Below are positions 13,175 through 19,883 of a DNA stretch of 22,003 nucleotides, in pieces. A program made the translations under genes and the position numbers. Every line of letters begins with the position of its first letter. Position 1 is the first letter of the stretch. The notes below the pieces were generated by a model. It was not told the DNA's origin, ran no database searches, and worked only from the letters and a program-made list of their open reading frames with translations. Location: positions 1 to 22,003 of IMG/VR virus record IMGVR_UViG_3300021389_000172; one strand, given 5' to 3'. Origin of the DNA: a virus.

Positions 13175-13546
13175 TCATTTGGGCTTCCTGATGAACAGTG
13201 CCTTAATGTATCTAGCTATCTCATTAGGGCTAGGGAATAGCCACCCTAGTACAAGCAATAGGATGACCCATACAGGTACTTCATTAACTACTACTGTCTG
13301 TACACTATCAGCTTGTACCTTAGAGGTATCATTACTCTGCCTGATAGTCCTAGCCTGAGGTCTTACTAAGGTCTGTTCTACATTGTTTGTAGTACCTACA
13401 GTCTGTGTGTTGGTCTTACCCACTTGGGTGTTAGCAGCTACATTAGGTCCACCCCCTGTGAGTAAACTTAGGGGGCTAAGGCTGCTACACGCTGGTATCA
13501 CCAGTAGTGCTATAACTACCAACTTTATCTTTAATCTGTTTAGCAT
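13175..13546 (-). CDS. Candidate unimolecular spanin (lipoprotein with C-terminal membrane segment)
   Basis: The protein begins with a lipoprotein signal (LVVIALLVIPAC, acylated Cys predicted at residue 20). It continues with a low-complexity, Thr/Asn/Gln/Val-rich linker (about 30-88) and has a hydrophobic segment VPVWVILLLVLGWLF (90-104) near the C-terminus. Outer-membrane lipid anchor, periplasmic linker and inner-membrane anchor in one chain is the layout of u-spanins (for example T1 gp11), which fuse the two membranes at the end of lysis. It is the last gene of the - strand arm, next to the endolysin cassette. The start overlaps the preceding holin candidate by 62 bases. The family is not certain. 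Confidence 0.6.
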   Translation of the reverse strand: MLNRLKIKLVVIALLVIPACSSLSPLSLLTGGGPNVAANTQVGKTNTQTVGTTNNVEQTLVRPQARTIRQSNDTSKVQADSVQTVVVNEVPVWVILLLVLGWLFPSPNEIARYIKALFIRKPK

Positions 13547-13706
13547 AACTGTCCAATCCGAAAGCAGCCATAGCGAAGGTGAACACAGGCCACACTATAA
13601 CCTCTACCATAGGAATGTTACCAGTGAATACTACATAAGCTAAACCCACAAGCAATAGTGCAGCAGCTTCCCTCTTGTAACTCTTAGGGGCGTCCTTTGA
13701 TAGCAT
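13485..13706 (-). CDS. Small membrane protein, holin candidate, 73 aa
   Basis: Two hydrophobic stretches (about 14-28 and 32-50: LLLVGLAYVVFTG, VEVIVWPVFTFAMAAFGL) are followed by a short charged C-terminus. This size and shape fits a two-pass (class II-like) holin that would let the endolysin reach the cell wall. It lies two genes after the peptidase endolysin. The gene overlaps both neighbours (23 and 62 bases). Holins share little sequence, so the call depends on topology and position. Confidence 0.55.
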   Translation of the reverse strand: MLSKDAPKSYKREAAALLLVGLAYVVFTGNIPMVEVIVWPVFTFAMAAFGLDSYAKQIKDKVGSYSTTGDTSV

Positions 13707-13938
13707 CTTTGATTACTTTCAGGTTCTCATCTATCCTAGCCAAGAGTACAGATTGGTCCCTAACCATACGGTCTAGGTATTCCACTTGTGCCTGTGACCT
13801 TAAGATAGAATCTTTGTTGTTGTTTACGTCATTCCGTAGTGTTGCTACAAACCATATGAGTGCTATAGTCTGTAGTAAGATAGCTAGAATGAAACTAATG
13901 GGTACACTCTTGTTCAAGTGCCAAGGCTCTTCACTCAC
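13684..13938 (-). CDS. Single-pass membrane protein with coiled coil, lysis cassette
   Basis: One hydrophobic segment near the N-terminus (about 11-33: VPISFILAILLQTIALIWFVATL) is followed by a roughly 50-residue charged helix, probably a coiled coil. This layout fits an inner-membrane spanin-type protein or a small holin or antiholin. It starts with GTG at 13938, overlapping the endolysin stop (GTGA), so it is translated directly after the endolysin. Pairing with the lipoprotein at 13175 as an i-/o-spanin couple is an alternative to the u-spanin reading of that gene. Confidence 0.6.
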   Translation of the reverse strand: MSEEPWHLNKSVPISFILAILLQTIALIWFVATLRNDVNNNKDSILRSQAQVEYLDRMVRDQSVLLARIDENLKVIKDAIKGRP

Positions 13939-14336
13939 TTGTACTTCTTTCTGTCTAACTCATGGTGCGGTGCATCCCAACCCCAGTCGTACCCGTGTAC
14001 AAGTGCTACCCCAAGTTCATCCCCCGCTTGCTTGATAGCGTCTACAATAATCTTGTAGGTATCAAAGTCATCACTATTAGGTACACCATCTACGTCATGG
14101 TCACCTTTGTACGGGTGTGGGTGCAGGTCTACAGCGTGACCCGTGATATGCCTAGAGTTCATGGTACGAGACGCACCTGATGCCACGAGGCGCTTTTGAC
14201 GTTCTACGCTGCGGATACCTTCCCCTACGAAGAAGTCCATCCCTGTAATCTCAATAGCCCTCTTGACCACCTTAACCAAATCAGGGTGTACACCTGAGAG
14301 CCTTTGCCTACTTCTCAATGATAGTGAGTAACTCAT
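13935..14336 (-). CDS. Endolysin, L-alanyl-D-glutamate peptidase (M15 / VanY family)
   Basis: The zinc-peptidase motif SRHITGHAVDL (61-71) gives ligands H63 and D70, and PHHEL (123-127) supplies the third His (H124) and catalytic Glu. EGIRSVERQ (39-47) is the conserved substrate-pocket stretch. At 133 residues it matches T5-type endolysins, which cut the peptide stems of peptidoglycan. There is no signal peptide, so a holin is needed. It heads the lysis cassette at the 3' end of the structural arm, and its start overlaps the previous gene by four bases. Confidence 0.92.
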   Translation of the reverse strand: MSYSLSLRSRQRLSGVHPDLVKVVKRAIEITGMDFFVGEGIRSVERQKRLVASGASRTMNSRHITGHAVDLHPHPYKGDHDVDGVPNSDDFDTYKIIVDAIKQAGDELGVALVHGYDWGWDAPHHELDRKKYK

Positions 14337-14614
14337 ATTTCGCCATTCCTTTGTAGTGTTTTTCTAGCCCTAGACACTTCGCTATCCCAAGCACTTGCAC
14401 AGTGATCCTCTTGCCAAAAGAATACCTTGTTGATACGCCACTTACGGTGTAACCACTCTAGGGAAGTCTTAGAGTCCATGTGTGTCCTAGCGGATAGTGT
14501 CTGGTGGATAGAACCTTTGTACCAGACTGCATTAACTATCCTACTACCCGTAGCAAAGAGGAAGTATCCAACCTCATAAGCTACATGACCTGCTTGTTCG
14601 ATTGGATTTCTCAT
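14333..14614 (-). CDS. Hypothetical phage protein, 93 aa
   Basis: I do not recognise a domain. The N-terminus has a mildly hydrophobic stretch (EVGYFLFATGSRIVNAVWY, 14-32), and the rest is basic with several Trp residues (KWRINKVFFWQEDHCASAWD). It overlaps both neighbours by one to four bases. It sits between the fibre-associated protein and the endolysin, so a late-expressed virion or lysis accessory is possible. Confidence 0.7.
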   Translation of the reverse strand: MRNPIEQAGHVAYEVGYFLFATGSRIVNAVWYKGSIHQTLSARTHMDSKTSLEWLHRKWRINKVFFWQEDHCASAWDSEVSRARKTLQRNGEI

Positions 14615-15045
14615 TAGATGATAACCTTTGCAGCAGCCCTAAATAGGTCGTCTACTTGGGTATCTGTGTACTCTAGGAGGTACTGGAAGAACATGATATT
14701 CTGTGAGTTACGCCTCCAGTCTAATGCGCTATCAATGATGACCTTCTCTTGCCATGAGGCGTAGTTATCACGATAGGAAAGAACCTTGTTCCATTGTGAT
14801 TCACCTAAGGTCAGGATACCTTGTAGCGGGCTACAGGTCATCATAGAGCGTTCTTTGGTAAGGGTATCTTCTTGTGTAGGCGCTGGAGAGGCTACATAAG
14901 GAATAGGGTTAGCCTTAACTGCCGCAGCTTGTAATTGCGGGTTTTCATCGGCTGGGATTGTGTGAGGTATCCAACCGTAATCAGGATGATTAATCTCGCA
15001 ATCAATGGTGCCATGCTCGTTATATGCGGGGTTTCTAAATTGCAT
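14614..15045 (-). CDS. Tail-fibre-associated small protein (possible assembly chaperone)
   Basis: The N-terminal part (FRNPAYNEHGTIDCEINHPD, then GWIPHTIP) is of the type found in small proteins encoded immediately after phage tail fibres, which help fold or assemble the fibre. The C-terminal half is helical and ends DDLFRAAAKVII. At 143 residues it is in the right range. It follows the fibre-like gene with one base between. The chaperone role is inferred from position and N-terminal resemblance. Confidence 0.55.
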   Translation of the reverse strand: MQFRNPAYNEHGTIDCEINHPDYGWIPHTIPADENPQLQAAAVKANPIPYVASPAPTQEDTLTKERSMMTCSPLQGILTLGESQWNKVLSYRDNYASWQEKVIIDSALDWRRNSQNIMFFQYLLEYTDTQVDDLFRAAAKVII

Positions 15046-15046
15046 T

Positions 15047-15667
15047 TTAGCTAATCCTTAACCAAAGTGTTGCATAACGCTCGCTTTCAAAAGTGTACCC
15101 ATAACCCATACACCGCCACGATCCAGATGGTACGCCGCCAAAAGCTGAGACATTACCTGCAATACCAACGTACCTAAGTGCAGACCCCGCAAGGGTTGAT
15201 CCGGGAGCGTAAGGTCCTGTAGTAGTGTAAACTAGAAAAGCATAAGAGCCGACAGCGCCAACACTTGCGCCAGCGGTAGCACCCAAAACTTCCGCAGTGC
15301 TAGGGGCTGTCTGTGGGGGTATCACAACCAAGGCATCAATAGCTCCAGCCAACTTCAAAGGACTAATAAGTGCCTCCGTGGTACTAGTGCCAGCATCCCA
15401 AGTGGTTTGATCTAGTGTAGCTACACCCGCCGGGCTAAAGGTATTTAAGGACTGATCTAGTGTACCCAGAGTAATCCAAGCATCATCAGCTTCACTACGC
15501 ATCTTGAGGGTATTACTTGCGGTATCATACCACATCATATTAGCGTAGGTAGGGCTAGGGGCAGTTGCACCCGAAGAAGTAGACGCTAGGGCTTGTAGCG
15601 CAAGGTTCAAGTCTGCCCTAAACAATGGTGTGGTTTGGTTTGCAATCACATAATCATTTTGTGACAT
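15047..15667 (-). CDS. Short tail fibre or receptor-binding-type protein
   Basis: The N-terminal part (MSQNDYVIANQTTPLFRADL, then NLALQALASTSSG and MMWYDTASNTLKMRSEADD) is typical of phage fibre proteins that attach to the tail tip. A Ser/Thr/Ala-rich middle leads to a C-terminus rich in Gly, Tyr and Trp (GSWRCMGYGYTFESERYATLWLRIS region, about 182-206), similar to fibre tip domains. At 206 residues it is short for a fibre. It is encoded right after the tail-tip protein, with AAGGAG upstream. It probably contributes to host recognition. Confidence 0.72.
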   Translation of the reverse strand: MSQNDYVIANQTTPLFRADLNLALQALASTSSGATAPSPTYANMMWYDTASNTLKMRSEADDAWITLGTLDQSLNTFSPAGVATLDQTTWDAGTSTTEALISPLKLAGAIDALVVIPPQTAPSTAEVLGATAGASVGAVGSYAFLVYTTTGPYAPGSTLAGSALRYVGIAGNVSAFGGVPSGSWRCMGYGYTFESERYATLWLRIS

Positions 15668-15690
15668 ATTAACTCCTTCGGGTTTTCATA

Positions 15691-18225
15691 TCAATTGTAC
15701 TCTACGATAGCGTCTAGACTGATTATATTAGGTGTTGTATTATCAGCAGAACTCTTTAATACCACTTGGAACCTGAAAGCCCTACCGTAGTAATTACCTA
15801 CCCTAAACTTAACGTAAGGTGTCCATGTGGGTGTACCAGCAGGGTCATCCTCAGTTGTAGAGATGTAGAACTCTAGGTTGGTATCTGAGAAGTCTTGTTC
15901 ACCTGATAAGTCATCAAACAACCCAGTCAGATCACCAAATAACCCCGGAAGATCATCAAAAGTATTACCAGCCTCATTGACACGTATGACAGCAGCGTCT
16001 ACCCTAGCCTTAACCCTACGAACACTACCTGTGTCAATATAGTTAGAGAATGTATAGGTAGCTTCAGAAGGTGCTACAGAAGGATCAGTAATCTCTAGGT
16101 AATTACTAACATTAACACTACACCCAGACTTAGTACCTGAGAAGGTAGGGTCTTCAGTCTGTGTTAGGGTTGTAGTAAAAGGCTCTAACACCTCAGGTAA
16201 CACTACTATACTTGAGTATCCAACAGAACTAACACCACCCTTATCATAAGGTCGTATCATGTAAGTACCTGAACGAGACGCTAAAGATACTGAGGATGCA
16301 GGACGTGGCACCTTATCAATAGCAGTTGTAGCGTTAGCCCATGTAGCCCCTGTAGTCCCCACAGCATGTCTCACACGGTAGAATGACAAGTCTAGGTCAG
16401 GTACAGGGTTCCACTCTAGGAAGGCATTACCATTAGTAATCTCATATGCTAGACCTGTAATATCGCTAGGTGGCACTGCAAGACCTGAGGCTTCTATGTT
16501 AAACAAGAACTCCCATTCACCCTTAATACCAAAGGTGTTTATAGCCCTAGCCCTAAAGTCATATAGCTCATCTTCAAGGTCAATAACCTCAAAAGTGCCT
16601 GTCTGTCCTGTACCTACAGTCTTCCAATCTGTATCAGAAGCTAGTTTGAATTGAACCTCTACATGGTCGATACGTTCAGAAGCACCTGAGGTAACTACCA
16701 AAGAGGCAATGTTAGTCAGCTTCTCCTTTAGGACTTGTAGTCTAACTGTGACTGACAGACCTACAGACGGGGTTTCAAAAGGCGAAACCAAAGTAGTATT
16801 ATCCCTAGTGTAAACTACACCATCGTCTACTTCATCGAAGACACTCTCGGATATTTCCCTAAGGCTTAGTTGTACTTGTAGGTCATTACCACCTACGACA
16901 CCAAAGTTCCAAGTTACAATCTCAAACTCTTTAGCGTCCCACCCTCGCCTTACGGAGGTTAGCGTAACCAAGTCACCAACCTGCAAACCAAAGGCTTTCA
17001 TACCAAAAGAAGCTGATACAGTAAGTTGTTGCCTATTACGCTCTAGGGCTATCCTAGCAATCCTACGAGCAATAACACTAGAGGACGTAAACGGTAGGTC
17101 AAGGTCAATAACACTAGACTGCCCATTATCCTCTTCTACAAAAGCAGCATTAGTGTACTCAGGGTAGTCAGTTACTTGCCAGTTAGTTTCAGCACCCTTG
17201 AAAGTACCTTTGACAGTGTTGAAGTTATCCCTACGGGAGTGCCTAGTTTGGATAGAAATACTAGAGCGTAAGTCATCATCTGTAAGGTTAGTTACTGGGG
17301 CTGTGTAGTATGCAGGCTTAACCCTCCACTTACCTTGGCTGTACCAAATAGTACCACCCATTGAGGACATAATATTGTTCATGAAGTCATAAGGTGTTAC
17401 TGCGGTAGTGAAGGCACCATCGGTAGAGAACTTAATACCACCTGTGAGTGTTGGGTAGTTTAGGTTATCACATACGTTAGCAGCTACAATAAAGGCATCG
17501 TCATCTATGTTAGCACTTGATTCACCAAGGCCATAAGTGCTAGAGGCTAGATAATCCCTAACACAAAGAGCATTGTTAGCACTCCAAGCTGTAGTATCTG
17601 TACGAGGGTCATATATCTTTTTACCCCTAATTACAGAGGTAATCGTGGGAACACCATTAGGGAAAGCGTCAGCATCAAAAGCTAGGCGCACGTACAGGTA
17701 AGCAATACCTTGAAGTCTGTGGCTGCTTGTCCACTCAGCTACTTCAGATACTAGGCTGGCATCAGCTACTTGTGTGTCTGCACCTAAGTGTTTAAGGATA
17801 CGAATCTTACCTACGTATTGACTTGGTGAAGTTACATTTCCACTACCATCTAAAGTAACCAATTCATCATTGACGTATATTTGCTCAAAGGAGTTAATCT
17901 CGTGGCCAGCAAAGGCGATAATCCTGTGTAGGAATTTGTTGTTAGTACCTGTAGCATTGTCATAAACTACAGCCCCACCAGTTTTAACTTCACCATAGAT
18001 AATCTGGTGGTCTAGGGCTGAACCAAAGGAGTTTACATCATACCCACGGTTGTTAGTCTGTGAGCTAGGCTTTGGTGCCAATGCACTCATGAGGAAGCCT
18101 AAGGCAAACTGTGCAGCGAAGCCAATAGCTACTGTAGCAAAAGAGACAGTACCAACAATAAAACTAGCACCTAAGGCGTTTGCAACAGTAACACCTAATG
18201 CAGCAGCAGCAGTAACAAAAACCAT
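15691..18225 (-). CDS. Tail-tip / central hub protein (lambda J-like)
   Basis: At 844 residues this is the largest complete gene in the window. A hydrophobic Ala/Val-rich N-terminus (1-50) is followed by the tail-hub region (YDVNSFGSALDHQIIYGEV, then YLYVRLAFD and IRGKKIYDPRTD near 165-210) typical of J-like proteins. A fibronectin-III-like domain follows (about 580-680: LEWNPVPDLDLSFYRVRHA). The C-terminal part contains two GLFxDL repeats (about 755-775) before a beta-rich end. J-type proteins close the tail tip and contact the host receptor. It follows the GNAT gene by one base and precedes the fibre gene, which suits this role. Confidence 0.85.
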   Translation of the reverse strand: MVFVTAAAALGVTVANALGASFIVGTVSFATVAIGFAAQFALGFLMSALAPKPSSQTNNRGYDVNSFGSALDHQIIYGEVKTGGAVVYDNATGTNNKFLHRIIAFAGHEINSFEQIYVNDELVTLDGSGNVTSPSQYVGKIRILKHLGADTQVADASLVSEVAEWTSSHRLQGIAYLYVRLAFDADAFPNGVPTITSVIRGKKIYDPRTDTTAWSANNALCVRDYLASSTYGLGESSANIDDDAFIVAANVCDNLNYPTLTGGIKFSTDGAFTTAVTPYDFMNNIMSSMGGTIWYSQGKWRVKPAYYTAPVTNLTDDDLRSSISIQTRHSRRDNFNTVKGTFKGAETNWQVTDYPEYTNAAFVEEDNGQSSVIDLDLPFTSSSVIARRIARIALERNRQQLTVSASFGMKAFGLQVGDLVTLTSVRRGWDAKEFEIVTWNFGVVGGNDLQVQLSLREISESVFDEVDDGVVYTRDNTTLVSPFETPSVGLSVTVRLQVLKEKLTNIASLVVTSGASERIDHVEVQFKLASDTDWKTVGTGQTGTFEVIDLEDELYDFRARAINTFGIKGEWEFLFNIEASGLAVPPSDITGLAYEITNGNAFLEWNPVPDLDLSFYRVRHAVGTTGATWANATTAIDKVPRPASSVSLASRSGTYMIRPYDKGGVSSVGYSSIVVLPEVLEPFTTTLTQTEDPTFSGTKSGCSVNVSNYLEITDPSVAPSEATYTFSNYIDTGSVRRVKARVDAAVIRVNEAGNTFDDLPGLFGDLTGLFDDLSGEQDFSDTNLEFYISTTEDDPAGTPTWTPYVKFRVGNYYGRAFRFQVVLKSSADNTTPNIISLDAIVEYN

Positions 18226-18226
18226 A

Positions 18227-18670
18227 TCACAACACCTTCTCGTACTTAGTTTCTATTTCATCATACCCAATACGAGTGAGGAATTTACCAATAGGGTTCT
18301 TAACAGAGGATGAAGCTACAACACGGTAAACACCATCTTCAACCATACATTTCTCTACAAACTTAAACAGCTTACGGCCTACGGTAGACTTACGGTAATC
18401 CTTGTGTACAAATACCGCATCGTAGCTACCTACAAGCTCACCCTTGTTAGTCAAAGGGGTAAACAGTATAACTACAAAATAACCAATCAGTAGACCATCC
18501 TTACGGACTGTAAAGAACTTTAACGCACCAGTTTCCTCTAGCCTAAAGTAAGTGTCCCAATCAATATGCAGGCTCGTAGTAGGGTGTCCAGATTCTTCCC
18601 ACTCAAGCACAGCCAAAGGAGTAACCTCATCTTCAGTCATGCTTAGGAACTCTTGTTGGTAGGTTATCAC
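18227..18670 (-). CDS. GNAT-family acetyltransferase in the tail module
   Basis: The fold order of GNAT enzymes is visible: GLLIGYFVVILF (59-70), then the Asp-rich strand AVFVHKDYRKSTVGRKLF (85-102), matching the motif A acyl-CoA loop with its R-x4-G-x-x-L form, and a C-terminal PIGKFLTRIGYDEIETKYEK. The start is GTG at 18670, overlapping the preceding tail gene stop (GTGA); an ATG at 18640 is a weaker alternative. It lies where lambda-like phages put the NlpC/P60 (K) tail-tip gene, with no K-like peptidase present. The substrate is unknown; phage GNATs may modify phage structural proteins or host targets. Confidence 0.85.
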   Translation of the reverse strand: MITYQQEFLSMTEDEVTPLAVLEWEESGHPTTSLHIDWDTYFRLEETGALKFFTVRKDGLLIGYFVVILFTPLTNKGELVGSYDAVFVHKDYRKSTVGRKLFKFVEKCMVEDGVYRVVASSSVKNPIGKFLTRIGYDEIETKYEKVL

Positions 18671-19275
18671 TTGAAAGACCCTCTGGAAAGGGCGCTTTTA
18701 CCGCTCGTGGAGTTAGCTGTTGCCTTACCCCATGAGATAGGTCTATCCTGTAGGCTCTCTACGAAGTCTAGCCCAAGGTCATTAGGGAACTTAGACTTCT
18801 GATAACCACTGGTAAACCTAGCTACCCTAGCCCTCTCAAGGTCAATGAGTTTGTTCTCTACCTTGAGTTCAATACTACAAGTCTCTGGGCCTTCTTCGAT
18901 ATTCATTTGGTCCATATAGCCTGAGAATATCTGTGTGAAGTTATACTCACTCAAGGTCTTATCTATCATACCAAAGTAGATATTACAGACACGCCCTTGG
19001 TATGGTGTACTTAGGGCCAAAGACAGCAAGTCAGAAGGGATACCACTAAGGCTAATGGTAGCGCCCTTAACTGATATTTCTGTAGTTTCCTCTACACTAG
19101 AGAAACTAAGGAGGTTCCCCGTACCTGTGTACGTATTACCACCATAAGTTATATCACCAATACCAGTCCAAGAACGAATAGGATTACCATCGAATAGCAT
19201 ATCTACAGCAAAGAACGGGTAGATAACACTATCGTCTAGGTTGGCTTCAAGATTAGTCGGGAGTTCTCTTGACAT
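18667..19275 (-). CDS. Minor tail protein (tail-tip complex)
   Basis: This 202-residue protein is beta-rich. It has a central stretch of the kind seen in phage tail-tip proteins (YPFFAVDMLFDGNPIRSWTG, TYTGTGNLLSFSS, IYFGMIDKTL) and a C-terminal half beginning SIELKVENKLIDLERARVAR. It lies between the preceding minor tail gene and GNAT/J, the position of L-like minor tail proteins in lambda-type modules. It presumably forms part of the tail tip. No Cys cluster typical of lambda L is seen, so direct equivalence is not claimed. Confidence 0.72.
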   Translation of the reverse strand: MSRELPTNLEANLDDSVIYPFFAVDMLFDGNPIRSWTGIGDITYGGNTYTGTGNLLSFSSVEETTEISVKGATISLSGIPSDLLSLALSTPYQGRVCNIYFGMIDKTLSEYNFTQIFSGYMDQMNIEEGPETCSIELKVENKLIDLERARVARFTSGYQKSKFPNDLGLDFVESLQDRPISWGKATANSTSGKSALSRGSFK

Positions 19276-19284
19276 ATTCTATCC

Positions 19285-19872
19285 TTAGATTAGCACCTCA
19301 ACAGCATTAAAACTGATACCGTAGGTACTTGAGTTATTGATTGACCAAGAGGTAATGTTCTCAGCTAGTCGAAATACACCTTTGGCACTATTGAAAGTAA
19401 CTACAGCATCTGTGTAGTCGTCCCTTAGGTCAGGCCATATCTCTAGTGAACCATCCCCAGTCTTGTCTGCTAGGACTTGGTGTAGTTTAGCACTTGAGCC
19501 GCCACCTAACTGGATGTAGTCACCAGCCTTGAGTGTCCCTGTCATAACTACCGTAGCTGTACCACTACCTGTAACCCCTGTTAGGGTACATGAGGACACG
19601 TCCCCTTGAGGTGTAGCATAGTCAGGGTCACTAAGTAGGAACGTACCAGCTTGCCCCTTGAGAGACGTTAGAAATGCCTTCCAAGGGGCTGCTAGGTTGC
19701 GGTGTACAGAGGGGATAGAAACAGAGGCTTCCCACCTTTGACCGGGAAAGGAAACCACTTGTTGCTTAAAGGTGAAGGGCGATTGAGAAGTAGAGACTAC
19801 GTTGACAGCCCTAAGTTCAATACTCTCAATACCTATGCTTGTAGGTGTAGCTAGTGGGTATGTAATCGCCAT
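19285..19872 (-). CDS. Minor tail / distal tail protein
   Basis: This 195-residue beta-rich protein carries PGQRWEASVSIPS, then WKAFLTSLKGQAGTFLLSDPD (about 44-82), a pattern of a widespread siphophage minor tail family encoded after the tape measure. It ends SYGISFNAVEVLI-like, again typical. GGAAAC lies before the ATG. It probably sits at the distal end of the tail tube, joining tube and tip proteins. The family name is not certain from memory, but the tail role is well supported by order and pattern. Confidence 0.75.
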   Translation of the reverse strand: MAITYPLATPTSIGIESIELRAVNVVSTSQSPFTFKQQVVSFPGQRWEASVSIPSVHRNLAAPWKAFLTSLKGQAGTFLLSDPDYATPQGDVSSCTLTGVTGSGTATVVMTGTLKAGDYIQLGGGSSAKLHQVLADKTGDGSLEIWPDLRDDYTDAVVTFNSAKGVFRLAENITSWSINNSSTYGISFNAVEVLI

Positions 19873-19883
19873 TTAGTTTCCTA

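Noticed and set aside
15047-18225. Possible diversity-generating retroelement at the tail-tip and fibre genes
   Set aside because: No reverse transcriptase gene and no template/variable repeat pair are seen near these genes.
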